This document shows, piece after piece, positions 36,232 to 47,875 of a stretch of 64,000 nt of DNA. This DNA comes from Sphingobacterium humi (GTDB lineage Bacteria > Bacteroidota > Bacteroidia > Sphingobacteriales > Sphingobacteriaceae). Within the stretch, counting starts at the first letter, position 1. The number at the start of each line of letters is the position of its first letter. The notes under the pieces are model-generated. The model had not been told where the DNA came from, did not search any database, and worked only from the letters and a program-made list of their open reading frames with translations. The translations under genes were made by a program, and so were the position numbers. The stretch covers positions 62,001 to 126,000 of the forward strand of contig NZ_WSQA01000003.1 in NCBI RefSeq assembly GCF_009768885.1, written 5' to 3'.

Positions 36232-36239
36232 CAAACCTA
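36232..36239 (-). promoter_or_regulatory. Predicted -7 box of the OmpH-like gene
   Basis: TAGGTTTG on the minus strand, 30 nt before the start; matches TAnnTTTG. No clear -33. Confidence 0.4.
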
Positions 36240-36350
36240 AGATAAAAAAATTAAATTTTATAGTGGCTGGCGGAAAAGGCTGAAAAAAAAGGATGTGGAT
36301 ATGTGCAAAAAAACTCCCGGAATATAGCCTTCGTTTTAGGGGGATAAGGT

Positions 36351-36381
36351 TTGATAATTAGCTTAATTTTTCGTATTTTTG
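36351..36381 (+). promoter_or_regulatory. Predicted promoter of gyrB
   Basis: TTG at 36351-36353, a 20-nt spacer and TATTTTTG at 36374-36381, about 33 nt before the gyrB ATG. Confidence 0.75.
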
Positions 36382-36404
36382 AAAGTTAAACAATGTAATT
36401 CTAA

Positions 36405-38372
<1,968 letters not shown>

Positions 38373-38395
38373 GCCTTAGGCTTTCGAAAATACCC

Positions 38396-38437
38396 TGAAA
38401 CAGAACAGACCAATCCGCAAGATTGGTCTGTTCTGTT
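38396..38437 (+). terminator. Terminator of gyrB
   Basis: AACAGAACAGACCAATC and GATTGGTCTGTTCTGTT form a perfect 17-bp stem around CGCAA, followed by T8. Confidence 0.9.
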
Positions 38438-38452
38438 TTTTTTATGGCAGAT

Positions 38453-39115
38453 TTATTTGGTGTTGGACATAAAAGCGATATCCTTGGTTTCCAAGATGTG
38501 CTTTGCATAACCGTGAATGCTGACATTAATCATGGCTTTACCCACCTCTTCGAGGGTGAGGAAATAGCTGCGGTTAAAGGGGCGTAAAATAGGGTATAAG
38601 CCCGTGATCACTTTTAATATTCCTTTTACATTCTTCGCATTTTTGAAAGGCTTCATAAAAGCCGGTCGGAAATTATAAACCTGTAGGGGCAGCTTTAGCA
38701 GGTCGTTTTCTGTTTTTCCTTTTACCCGAGCCCACATGCTGTTTCCTTGTTCGCTACTGTCGGTGCCAGCTCCGGAGACGTAGCAGAATATCCCTTGGGG
38801 TTTTGCTTGGGCATAGGCTTGCGCAAAATTGAGGGTAAGGTCGTAGGTCGTTTTCTTATAGTCTTCCTCCTTCATACCTAGGGAAGAAATACCCAAACAA
38901 AAGAAGCAGGCATCGTAGTCTCTTAGTTCTTCCTGCAAACCATTCAGGTTAAAGAAATCGGGCAGCAAGTGCTCTTTTATTTTGGGATGCTGATAGCCGA
39001 TAGGCTTCCTATTGATCAGGAGAATCTGTTCTACCTGCGGGTTTTGAAGGCATTCCTGTAGTACCCCTTCGCCCACCATGCCTGTTGCACCGGTGATGAT
39101 TACCTTTATTTTCAT
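38453..39115 (-). CDS. NAD(P)-binding oxidoreductase, HTATIP2/YbjT-like short-chain fold
   Basis: The 220-residue protein begins with a Rossmann motif (IITGATGMVGEGVLQECL) and has CYVSGAGTDSSEQGN in the mid region and VKGKTENDLLKL, as in HTATIP2-like atypical short-chain dehydrogenases. The usual Tyr of YxxxK is replaced by Trp-Ala-Arg-Val-Lys. The substrate is unknown. I use ATG 39115; an upstream start at 39214 adds a 33-residue unrelated lead. Confidence 0.8.
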   Translation of the reverse strand: MKIKVIITGATGMVGEGVLQECLQNPQVEQILLINRKPIGYQHPKIKEHLLPDFFNLNGLQEELRDYDACFFCLGISSLGMKEEDYKKTTYDLTLNFAQAYAQAKPQGIFCYVSGAGTDSSEQGNSMWARVKGKTENDLLKLPLQVYNFRPAFMKPFKNAKNVKGILKVITGLYPILRPFNRSYFLTLEEVGKAMINVSIHGYAKHILETKDIAFMSNTK

Positions 39116-39456
39116 GTCGATACGGTTTGAATGCGAAAAACTTATGCTGTACCTGAAAACCCTGCTCATTATTCGCTCCTCTAATTTGTGTGATCTAAAA
39201 TAAAACAGGTACAATTTTTCTTTATCAAATCTTGTACTAGAAAATGGAAATGGGAACGCAGTTTTGAAAAAAAATAAAAAGAGCCTTCAAAACCTTCTGT
39301 TTTGTAGTTGTTAAGTGGCAATTATCACTAGGTTGCCAGCTAGAGATGCCGAGTGCAAACGATTTAAGGGGCTGTTATGAATCGGTTAATCTTTGCTCCT
39401 GCGATGATTTTTAGGCTAGGGATGCCTTAAATTATGGGTGAATTAGCTCTGTTTCT
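39116..39456. other. Gap upstream of the HhH-barrel operon
   Basis: In these 340 bp I see no gene, no strong promoter match and no repeat. It must hold the promoters of the divergent oxidoreductase and barrel genes. Confidence 0.4.
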
Positions 39457-41499
39457 ATGCGTGTCTTGTGCTATACCCTATTGACCCTGCTTGCCTATAG
39501 TTGCGTTTGGCAAGCTGTTTCACAGGAAACATCGGAAGAGTTGACCGAACTGCAGCAGCAAAATCTTCCCGATGAGGAACTTGCAGATGGCTATTCCGTA
39601 GAAGATTGGGAGGCCATAGCGGTCTATTTAAAGCGGCCATTAGACCTCAATACTGCGAGCCGCAGCGAGCTTGAAGCTTTATTTTTTCTGCAAGCTTATC
39701 AAATTAACCAGTTGCTTAGCCATCGGGAAGCCCTCGGGCCATTTTCATCCATGCTGGAACTGCAAGGTATACCTTCTTTTGATGCGCAGACTATCCAAAT
39801 GCTATTGCCTTATGTGCGCATAGGGCAGGGGAATGCGCTAAAACAGGTAAGGGCCCGGACGGGGCTTGTAAAGGGCTATATGATGCTGAGCTATCAGCGG
39901 CAGTTGGAGCTTGCCCGTGGCTACCAGATCAGCGATCCGAAGCGGCTGAAGTATTTGGGAAGCCCCGACCGCGTGGCTATCCGTTTAAGGCAGCAGCTAT
40001 TGCCCCATGTGCAATTCAGTTTGCAAGCCAAGAAGGATGCCGGGGAGCCCTTCGCCCGCTATGGATTAAAAGGCTTCGATCATTACAGTGCTTCTGTTTT
40101 TGGTAAGGATATAGGCCCCTTTAAAAAGTTGGTAATCGGGGATTATCATATGCAGATTGGGCAAGGGTTAAGTCTATGGACAGGTGCTTCCTACCATGGC
40201 GCAGGAGTGCTAGGGCGCGCCATTCGCGTGGGTGCAGGCCTGCGCCCACATTCGGGTTTAATGGAGTCGCGGTTTTTACGTGGAGCAGCCTTTACTTGGC
40301 AGCAGGGCAATTTTTCTGTTAGCCCTTTTGTTTCGTACCATCACCTTACCGCAAGGGTAGATGCAGCGGGCGATGCACCTATCGTTCGCAGTATTCAGTA
40401 CAGTGGTTTGCATCGTACAGCCACGGAGCTTCGAAACAGGAAGGCTCTGAGGCAAGGTTTGTGGGGAGCCTTAGGGCAGTGGGAATCCCAGGGCTTCCGC
40501 CTCGGCCTTACCTATATGGGAACTAGGTTGCAATATCCGCTTGTGCCCCAGGATCGACCTTATCTTGCCGGGCGGTTCCGTGGAAAGCAGCTGCATCAAG
40601 TGGGTTTGCATAGTCACTTTTCCTGGAAGAATCTCTTTTTCTTTGGGGAAGCGGCACATGCCCTAGGTGCAGGAACGGCCTGGCAGCTGGGGCTGTTGGC
40701 GGCCTTGGGACCTTCCTGGTCGGCCAGCTGGAGCTATCGCAGCTATGATCCGGACTATCAGCATTTCTATGCGCAGGGCTATGGACAGCAGGCCAGCTTA
40801 GGGAATGAGCAGGGCTTGCAGCTATCCCTATCGTTTCATCCTTCGCGAAAATGGGAGTGGCATAGTTCCTTGGATATGCAGGACTATCCTGCGCCACGCT
40901 TTCGAGCGCGCTTCCCCAGCCGGGGTTGGCAGGCCTATAGCCAAGTCCGGTACATCTGGTACAAAAAGGGCTATCTATCCCTGCGGGCACAGTGGCGCAA
41001 GGGCGAGGAGAATTTTGCAGCGATCCTAAAGCGGGAGGAAGAGCTGGCTGTTATGCAAAAGCGGCAGCTGCGGTTTCATGCGCAATATCAGTTGAGCCCA
41101 GCTTGGGAGTTTTTGCAACGCCTGGAAGTGCTTCACTTTCAGAAGGACGGCGAAGCGCAGCAATGGGGTCGTTTGATTTACCAGGAATGGCAATGGACCA
41201 GTCTTAGCAAGCGCTGGCGTACCGGTTTTCGATTGGCCTATTTCTATGCCGATAGCTATCAAGCCCGCTTATTTGCCTATGAACGCGATGTATTGTATGC
41301 TTTTTCTTTTCCATTCTTTTATCAGGAAGGTTTTCGTTTTTACCTCAACCAGCGTTGGGTATGGAATAAGCGGCTTAGCATTTGGTTTAAATATGGCTTA
41401 AGCCATTATGTGGGTTTAACGGAAGTGGGAACGGGATTAGATGCCACCTATGGCAATCAGCGCAATACCCTGAAACTTCAAATCCGTTATCAATGGTAA
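39457..41499 (+). CDS. Helix-hairpin-helix protein with outer-membrane beta-barrel, putative DNA-uptake component
   Basis: The 680-residue protein has a Sec signal peptide (about 1-22), an acidic segment, then a ComEA-type helix-hairpin-helix region (about 60-125; LDLNTASRSELEALFFLQ, IPSFDAQTIQMLLPYV) and a long region of alternating hydrophobic/aromatic strands that looks like an outer-membrane beta-barrel. It ends with a C-terminal aromatic (LQIRYQW), as barrel proteins do. It overlaps comEC by 7 bp, so it is translated together with a DNA-uptake channel. Inference: a barrel that carries a periplasmic DNA-binding HhH could bring or receive DNA at the outer membrane. HhH alone would fit ComEA-like roles. 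I am fairly sure of the domains, not of the function. Confidence 0.75.
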   Translation: MRVLCYTLLTLLAYSCVWQAVSQETSEELTELQQQNLPDEELADGYSVEDWEAIAVYLKRPLDLNTASRSELEALFFLQAYQINQLLSHREALGPFSSMLELQGIPSFDAQTIQMLLPYVRIGQGNALKQVRARTGLVKGYMMLSYQRQLELARGYQISDPKRLKYLGSPDRVAIRLRQQLLPHVQFSLQAKKDAGEPFARYGLKGFDHYSASVFGKDIGPFKKLVIGDYHMQIGQGLSLWTGASYHGAGVLGRAIRVGAGLRPHSGLMESRFLRGAAFTWQQGNFSVSPFVSYHHLTARVDAAGDAPIVRSIQYSGLHRTATELRNRKALRQGLWGALGQWESQGFRLGLTYMGTRLQYPLVPQDRPYLAGRFRGKQLHQVGLHSHFSWKNLFFFGEAAHALGAGTAWQLGLLAALGPSWSASWSYRSYDPDYQHFYAQGYGQQASLGNEQGLQLSLSFHPSRKWEWHSSLDMQDYPAPRFRARFPSRGWQAYSQVRYIWYKKGYLSLRAQWRKGEENFAAILKREEELAVMQKRQLRFHAQYQLSPAWEFLQRLEVLHFQKDGEAQQWGRLIYQEWQWTSLSKRWRTGFRLAYFYADSYQARLFAYERDVLYAFSFPFFYQEGFRFYLNQRWVWNKRLSIWFKYGLSHYVGLTEVGTGLDATYGNQRNTLKLQIRYQW

Positions 41500-43550
41500 G
41501 CCCCCTTGTTTCCCTATCCTTTAAAAGCCTGGCTTTTGTGCGTCTATTGGTGCCTTTTATGCTTGGCATTGCGCTGTCTTATTGGGGGATTTTGAGCGAT
41601 ACTTCCTTAGTGTTCTTGCTGGCCATGCTTGCGGTTGTCCTTTTGCTTTTACAGACCATCGGGAAAAGGCTGCCAAGGGAGCTTGTTTATTTTCTGCTGA
41701 TTTTTCTGCTGGGGGCTTGGCATGGCTTAGCACAGCTTCGTCCTTCGGTTTTAGGCCAAGTGGAAGGCCGTGCATCTTGGATAAGCCTGATTGAAAGCAT
41801 GCCTATAGAAAGGAGAAACACTTGGCAATTACAGGTGCGTATCTTGGGTTATTACCAAAACGATAGCCTTCATGTTTTTAGGAGGACGCCAAAGCTGCTG
41901 GCACATTATCATAAAAACAAAAGCATGGAACTGGAAGCGCCCTGCCAATGGCAAATGGCTGATACCTTAATCATCTGGGGGAAGCCTCAAGCTTTAAGTC
42001 CAGCTAAAAACCCGAAGGCGTTTAACTATGCGGCCTATTTAAAACGGCAGGGGATAAGTGCGCAGCTATGGTTTGGGCCGGGCTCCTTTCAGCATAAAAA
42101 AGGAACAGCGAATTGGCCCTTCACTGCTTTTCGTGCAACACAACAGCAGCAGTTGTTTCAGAAGTTGCAAAGGTATTTGAAAGAACCTAAGCATGCCGCT
42201 ATTGCTGCGGCCTTCAGCATTGGTTATCGTTCGGATTTAGATCCTGCTACCTTGCAAACCTTTATCAGCACGGGAACTATTCATATCCTCAGTGTGTCTG
42301 GCATGCATGTCGCCCTTTTGTGTTTGTTTATCAATTTCTTGTTGAAACCCTTGGACCTTCTTCCGGCGGGGAAAAGCTATCGCTATGTGCTATCCATGGC
42401 TTTGGTTTGGCTCTTTGCCTGGCTTTGCGGCTTGGCCGCGCCGGTACTTCGGGCTAGTTTGATGTATAGCTTTTGGCTGTTGGGCCGCTGGCTGTGCAAA
42501 GATCAACAGGGCTTGAACATCCTGGCTTGTACTGCTTTTTTACTCCTGCTTTTCGATCCTTTGCTGCTGTTCGATATTGGCTTTCAGCTTTCCTATCTGG
42601 CTGTCCTGGGAATTATGCTAGGCTACCCCTTGGCCAAGCAACTTTACTTTCCTAAGACCTATGTCCTGCAGCAAGTCGTAGCCATTGCCTCCATCAGTAT
42701 GTCTGCGCAGTTGAGCACCTGCCTGCTGCTGCTCTATTATTTTCAACAGTTTCCAACCTATTTCCTATTGGGGAATTTATGGATGAACCTGCCGGCGAGT
42801 ATAATCCTGATTGTTGCCTTATTGTTGATGGGCAGCCCTTTCGAAGGACTCAATACATGGCTAGGTTTGGTATTGGATAAAAGTATAGCCTACAGCCTGC
42901 AGGGGCTCCGTTGGCTGGAAGGGCTGCCTATGGCCAATGTGCAGGGGATTTATGTGAATGCCGGACAATTGCTGCTGGGCTATTGCCTGTTGTTCTTGAT
43001 TTTGATGGCCATTCGCTTTCGTTCGGCTAGGCTTTGGAATGGCAGCATGCTACTTGCGCTAGGTCTTCTAGTTTGGATGCAGGTAAGCCATTTGGAGAGA
43101 AAGCAAACTGTAGCCTGCAAGGTTTACCAGGTAGGCAAGGAGCTTGCTGTTTCCTGGATAGACCAGGGTAGGGTTCAGCTTTTTAGCAGCTATGATTCTT
43201 TGCAGCAGGTAAACCTTCGGTTTTCAACCTGGGCGGATTTGGGGCAATATGCACAGGTTAGGGATATTCATTTTACCCAAGTACCGAAGGAGCGAAATGT
43301 GATCCTGCAGCTGGGTTCTCAAAAAAGGATGTTGATTTGTAATGAACGTTGCAGCTATTCTCAACCTGTAGATTGGGTGTTGCTGCGGCATAATGCACGT
43401 TGGAAGGAGCAGGATTTGCCCAGGGCTTGCATCCTATTGGATGGGAGCAATTCAAACCTCTATATTCAGGAGTCTATACAGAAATTAACCCGTCTAAACC
43501 GCTCGTACTACCTATTGAAGGATAATTTTGCGTATGTTTGGAAGAGATAA
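41493..43550 (+). CDS. comEC: ComEC/Rec2-family DNA-uptake channel protein
   Basis: The 685-residue membrane protein has an N-terminal DUF4131-like domain (about 1-190), then the competence domain of about eight TM helices with AAAFSIGYRSDLDP and ISTGTIHILSVSGMHVALL near 232-275. It should form the inner-membrane channel for single-stranded DNA in transformation. The soluble C-terminal part (about 535-685) lacks the metallo-beta-lactamase HxHxDH motif seen in many ComEC, so the nuclease-like domain looks degenerate. It overlaps the HhH-barrel gene by 7 bp and recQ starts 4 bp after its stop. Confidence 0.88.
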   Translation: MVSPLVSLSFKSLAFVRLLVPFMLGIALSYWGILSDTSLVFLLAMLAVVLLLLQTIGKRLPRELVYFLLIFLLGAWHGLAQLRPSVLGQVEGRASWISLIESMPIERRNTWQLQVRILGYYQNDSLHVFRRTPKLLAHYHKNKSMELEAPCQWQMADTLIIWGKPQALSPAKNPKAFNYAAYLKRQGISAQLWFGPGSFQHKKGTANWPFTAFRATQQQQLFQKLQRYLKEPKHAAIAAAFSIGYRSDLDPATLQTFISTGTIHILSVSGMHVALLCLFINFLLKPLDLLPAGKSYRYVLSMALVWLFAWLCGLAAPVLRASLMYSFWLLGRWLCKDQQGLNILACTAFLLLLFDPLLLFDIGFQLSYLAVLGIMLGYPLAKQLYFPKTYVLQQVVAIASISMSAQLSTCLLLLYYFQQFPTYFLLGNLWMNLPASIILIVALLLMGSPFEGLNTWLGLVLDKSIAYSLQGLRWLEGLPMANVQGIYVNAGQLLLGYCLLFLILMAIRFRSARLWNGSMLLALGLLVWMQVSHLERKQTVACKVYQVGKELAVSWIDQGRVQLFSSYDSLQQVNLRFSTWADLGQYAQVRDIHFTQVPKERNVILQLGSQKRMLICNERCSYSQPVDWVLLRHNARWKEQDLPRACILLDGSNSNLYIQESIQKLTRLNRSYYLLKDNFAYVWKR

Positions 43551-43554
43551 ACGC

Positions 43555-45453
43555 ATGGAACAAACGAGTCTTTCGATCTTAAAGCAATACTGGGGTTTTG
43601 ATAAATTCCGACCCTTACAGGAGGAAATTATCCATGAAGTATTGCTAGGTAAGGACACCTTGGGCTTAATGCCTACAGGTGGGGGCAAGTCTATTTGTTT
43701 TCAAGTGCCTGCCCTGTTAAAAGAAGGGATATGCATTGTCATCAGTCCCTTGATTGCCTTAATGAAAGATCAGGTAGAAAACCTGCGCAAGAAACAGATT
43801 CCAGCGATTGCCATCTTCTCGGGGATGTCGAAGCGGGAGATCGATATCGCCCTGGATAATTGTATTTTCGGCAATATTAAATTCCTATACCTCTCTCCAG
43901 AACGTTTATATTCAGATTTAGTGCAGGAGCGTATTCGCCATATGAAGGTGAACCTCTGGGCGATTGATGAAGCCCACTGTATTTCGGAATGGGGCTATGA
44001 TTTTCGTCCGGCCTACTTGGAGTTGAGTAAGCTTCGGGAATTGCACCCCAAGGTGCCTATGCTTGCCTTAACCGCAACTGCCACACCCGTTGTGGTGGAT
44101 GATATTCAGGAAAAGCTGGGCTTCCCCGAGCCCAATGTGTTTAAAAAGAGCTTCAGACGGGAGAACCTGGGCTACATGCTTTTTAATGAGGAAAATAAAA
44201 TGGGGCGCATGCTCAAGGTCATTAAAAAGATGGGGGGAACGGGGATTGTGTATGTTCGGAATCGAAGGGAGACCCAGGAGGTTGCCCGCTACTTGCTGAA
44301 CCATGGGGTACCCGCCGATTATTACCATGCCGGTATGGAAATGGCCGATCGGATGCAAAAGCAGGAGGCCTGGACGAAGAACAAGATTCGGGTTATTGTG
44401 GCCACCAATGCCTTTGGCATGGGGATCGATAAACCGGATGTACGTTTTGTGATCCATTTAGATATTCCCGATTCCTTAGAAGCCTATTACCAGGAAGCTG
44501 GCCGTGCCGGTCGGGATGGGAAGAAAGCCTATCCGGTTTTACTGTATCAGCAGGCCGATCGGGACGAATTGTGGGAGCATGTCGAACTCAGCTTTCCGGA
44601 CTTTAAATTTATTCAACAAGTTTACCATTACCTAGCGAATTATTTCCAGATTGCCTTGGGTGCAGGGCAGGGGATGACCTTTGACTTCGATGTGGTGGAG
44701 TTTGCTAAAAAGTATAAATTGGAACTGCTGAAATGCATGAGTGCGCTGAAGTTTTTGGAACGCGATAAATGGCTGTCACTCACCGAGGCGGTGTATATTC
44801 CGGCGCGTATAAAATTTGAAGTAGACTTTCAGGAGCTCTATAAATTTCAGGTGCGGAGTGCCAACTACGATAACTTGATAAAGGCGATCCTGCGTATATA
44901 TGGTGGTGTCTTCGATTATTATGTGCCGATCAATGAGTTTGAATTGGCCAAGAAGATTGGAAAGTCTATCGATGAGGTGCGACATATGTTTCAAATGATG
45001 CAGCAGTATGAGATTGCCAGTTATTTGGCCAAGACCGACAAGCCTCAACTGACCTTCTTACAAGCGCGCGTTGACTATAAAAACCTCCATATCGATATGG
45101 GTTTTATTGCCCAACGGAAGGAGTTTAAGAAGGAGCAAGTCAAGGCCATTTACCATTACTTGGATACGAAGGACTGCCGAAGTTTGGCCTTGCAGCATTA
45201 TTTTGGCGAGGTCAGTGAGGAGCCTTGCGGGGTGTGCGACTTATGTGTAACCCGCAACTTTAAAACGGAACAGGCCGAGAAAATAAGATTGCAAATTCAA
45301 CAACGCTTATTGGAGAAGCCCATGACCTTACATGAGCTGATTGATTCCTTGGAAATAGGGAAAGAAGACATGCGCCTGCAGGTGCTTCGGAACCTCCTAG
45401 ACGCGAAAGAAGTCGTCCTCCACGAGAACCTTTATTCCTGGCCTGTATTCTAA
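43555..45453 (+). CDS. recQ: RecQ-family ATP-dependent DNA helicase
   Basis: The 632-residue superfamily 2 helicase has Walker A TGGGKSICFQVP near 43-55, DEAHCISEWGYDFRP near 138-152, motif VI QEAGRAGRDGK near 312-322, and an RQC zinc site (CRSLALQHYF...CGVCDLC near 545-570). The HRDC domain is absent. RecQ unwinds DNA during recombination and replication repair. ATG 43555 is 4 bp after the comEC stop, so it is in the same operon; an upstream TTG inside comEC is less likely. Confidence 0.93.
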   Translation: MEQTSLSILKQYWGFDKFRPLQEEIIHEVLLGKDTLGLMPTGGGKSICFQVPALLKEGICIVISPLIALMKDQVENLRKKQIPAIAIFSGMSKREIDIALDNCIFGNIKFLYLSPERLYSDLVQERIRHMKVNLWAIDEAHCISEWGYDFRPAYLELSKLRELHPKVPMLALTATATPVVVDDIQEKLGFPEPNVFKKSFRRENLGYMLFNEENKMGRMLKVIKKMGGTGIVYVRNRRETQEVARYLLNHGVPADYYHAGMEMADRMQKQEAWTKNKIRVIVATNAFGMGIDKPDVRFVIHLDIPDSLEAYYQEAGRAGRDGKKAYPVLLYQQADRDELWEHVELSFPDFKFIQQVYHYLANYFQIALGAGQGMTFDFDVVEFAKKYKLELLKCMSALKFLERDKWLSLTEAVYIPARIKFEVDFQELYKFQVRSANYDNLIKAILRIYGGVFDYYVPINEFELAKKIGKSIDEVRHMFQMMQQYEIASYLAKTDKPQLTFLQARVDYKNLHIDMGFIAQRKEFKKEQVKAIYHYLDTKDCRSLALQHYFGEVSEEPCGVCDLCVTRNFKTEQAEKIRLQIQQRLLEKPMTLHELIDSLEIGKEDMRLQVLRNLLDAKEVVLHENLYSWPVF

Positions 45454-45572
45454 GGTCAGCATATACGCTATTCCCTTAGTTTTTAGATTTGTACCATTAA
45501 AAAATGTTCCCCAGCATGCATTTTTTGATGTAAAAATTTGATACCTTTAAAGATAAACCAAATAAACTTTCT

Positions 45573-47813
45573 ATGGAACAATTTATTATCTATTTACCCG
45601 CAGCTCTAGCCGTACTGGGTTTACTCTTTATGATGAGCAAAGCCAGTTGGGTTGGTAAGCAAGATGCTGGAGAAAGCAGGATGCAGTTTATTTCCAAAAG
45701 TATTCAAGAAGGCGCCATGGCCTTCCTGAAAGCGGAATATCGTATTCTGTTGGTGTTTGTGGTTATTGCTTCTATTGCGCTGTTTGTGGTATCGACTTTA
45801 GTGGAAACCACCCACTGGATTATTGTGGTCGCCTTTATTTTTGGGGCCTTCTTTTCGGCATTGGCCGGAAATATAGGCATGCGCATTGCCACCAAGGCGA
45901 ATGTGCGCACCACGCAAGCTGCCCGCAGCAGCCTGCCGCAAGCCTTAAAAGTATCCTTCTCCGGTGGAACCGTAATGGGTCTGGGCGTTGCAGGATTGGC
46001 GGTGTTAGGCCTAAGCATTTTCTTTTTATTGTTCCTTAAAATGTTTGTCACCCAAACCGGATCGTTCTATGCAGAGATGACCCTGGTATTGGAAGCCTTA
46101 GCAGGGTTCTCCCTGGGGGCTGAATCTATTGCCTTATTTGCCCGTGTTGGCGGTGGTATTTATACCAAAGCCGCGGATGTGGGTGCCGATTTAGTGGGGA
46201 AAGTGGAAGCCGGTATTCCGGAAGATGACCCTCGAAATCCAGCCACCATTGCCGATAACGTAGGTGATAATGTGGGCGACGTAGCAGGCATGGGCGCCGA
46301 CTTATTCGGCTCGTATGTAGCCACCGTGTTGGCCTCGATGGTGTTGGGAAATTACATCATCAAAGACATGGCCGAAGCAACCGGTGGAACCTATACAGAT
46401 GCCTTCAATGGCATGGGCCCCATCCTCTTACCGATTGTTATTGCCGGGGTGGGAATTTTAGCCTCTATTATCGGAACTTTCTTCGTAAAAGTGACGAATA
46501 ACGATGCGAAAGAAGCCCAAGTGCAAAAAGCATTAAACATAGGAAACTGGGTTTCTATTCTGTTAACCGTTGTGGCCTGTTTCTTCTTAATACAATACAT
46601 GTTGCCGGAAATTATTCATATGAAATTCTTCGGTGAAGGGATTAAAGAGATTTCCAGGATGAATATCTTTTACTCTACCATTGTAGGCTTGGCCGTGGGT
46701 GGTTTGATTTCATCGTTTACTGAATACTATACGGGCTTAGGTAAAAAGCCGGTTTTGAATATTGTACAGAATTCCTCTACCGGTGCTGCCACCAATATTA
46801 TTGCGGGATTGGCAACGGGTATGAAATCTACCTTCTCTTCGGTGTTGTTGTTCGCCTTCGCCATCTGGGGATCCTATTCCTTAGCAGGCTTCTACGGAGT
46901 GGCCATTGCCGCCTCGGCCATGATGGCAACAACGGCTATGCAATTAGCGATTGATGCGTTCGGACCTATTGCCGATAATGCCGGAGGTATTGCTGAAATG
47001 AGCGAATTGCCAAAAGAAGTAAGACAGCGTACCGATGTGTTAGACTCGGTAGGGAATACAACCGCCGCGGTTGGTAAAGGATTTGCCATCGCTTCGGCGG
47101 CCTTGACTGCCCTGGCCTTATTTGCGGCCTATGTAACTTTTACAGGCATTGATGGTATTAATATCTTTAAAGCCGATGTATTAGCAGCCTTGTTTATCGG
47201 TGGTATGATTCCGGTGGTATTCTCGGCATTGGCCATGCAATCTGTAGGAAAGGCAGCCATGGATATGGTGAACGAAGTAAGACGTCAGTTCCGTGAGATT
47301 CCAGGGATTCTGGAAGGAACCGGGCAACCGGAGTACGGGAAATGTGTGGATATCTCGACCAAAGCAGCCTTACGTGAAATGATGCTGCCAGGTGCTATTA
47401 CCATCATTACGCCAATTTTGGTGGGCTTTATTATGGGGCCTGAGGCTCTTGGTGCCTATATGGCTGGTGTTGCGGTGTCTGGCGTACTATGGGCTATTTT
47501 CCAAAATAATGCCGGTGGTGCTTGGGATAATGCGAAGAAATCGTTTGAAGCTGGTGTTATGATTAATGGCGAGATGACTTTCAAAGGATCGGATGCGCAT
47601 AAAGCTGCCGTAACTGGGGATACCGTTGGGGATCCGTTCAAAGATACTTCCGGGCCTTCTATGAATATCCTGATTAAATTGACCTGTTTGGTAGGCCTGG
47701 TGATTGCACCGATATTAGGTGGCCATCATTTAGCCGAACAGGCAAAGAAACAAAAAGTAGAAACTAAGGAAAAGGTAATCGTATTGAATACCGATCCTTC
47801 CCTCAAGAAATAA
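45573..47813 (+). CDS. hppA: Membrane-bound ion-pumping pyrophosphatase (K+-dependent type)
   Basis: The 746-residue protein has about 16 TM helices. The pyrophosphate-binding loops ([31 protein letters not shown], near 190-220; [17 protein letters not shown] near 224-240; a late DNAKK and [15 protein letters not shown]) are complete. It uses PPi hydrolysis to move H+ or Na+ across the inner membrane. GNTTAA near 497 has Ala where K+-independent enzymes have Lys, so I expect K+ dependence. The residue after DLF is Gly, where Na+ pumps commonly have Glu, which leans toward H+ transport; this is inference from memory of the family. Confidence 0.95.
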   Translation: MEQFIIYLPAALAVLGLLFMMSKASWVGKQDAGESRMQFISKSIQEGAMAFLKAEYRILLVFVVIASIALFVVSTLVETTHWIIVVAFIFGAFFSALAGNIGMRIATKANVRTTQAARSSLPQALKVSFSGGTVMGLGVAGLAVLGLSIFFLLFLKMFVTQTGSFYAEMTLVLEALAGFSLGAESIALFARVGGGIYTKAADVGADLVGKVEAGIPEDDPRNPATIADNVGDNVGDVAGMGADLFGSYVATVLASMVLGNYIIKDMAEATGGTYTDAFNGMGPILLPIVIAGVGILASIIGTFFVKVTNNDAKEAQVQKALNIGNWVSILLTVVACFFLIQYMLPEIIHMKFFGEGIKEISRMNIFYSTIVGLAVGGLISSFTEYYTGLGKKPVLNIVQNSSTGAATNIIAGLATGMKSTFSSVLLFAFAIWGSYSLAGFYGVAIAASAMMATTAMQLAIDAFGPIADNAGGIAEMSELPKEVRQRTDVLDSVGNTTAAVGKGFAIASAALTALALFAAYVTFTGIDGINIFKADVLAALFIGGMIPVVFSALAMQSVGKAAMDMVNEVRRQFREIPGILEGTGQPEYGKCVDISTKAALREMMLPGAITIITPILVGFIMGPEALGAYMAGVAVSGVLWAIFQNNAGGAWDNAKKSFEAGVMINGEMTFKGSDAHKAAVTGDTVGDPFKDTSGPSMNILIKLTCLVGLVIAPILGGHHLAEQAKKQKVETKEKVIVLNTDPSLKK

Positions 47814-47817
47814 GCAA

Positions 47818-47848
47818 TAAAAAACCCGGTGGAAACACCGGGTTTTTT
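47818..47848. terminator. Bidirectional terminator between hppA and the alpha-2-macroglobulin gene
   Basis: CCCGGTG-GAAA-CACCGGG with A tracts on the left and T tracts on the right serves both convergent genes. Confidence 0.9.
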
Positions 47849-47875
47849 ATTATTCTACAATTTCAAGCTGCACAT

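Noticed and set aside
39215..39456. tRNA or small RNA in the longer gaps
   Set aside because: No cloverleaf or conserved RNA structure was recognisable by eye; a covariance search would settle it.
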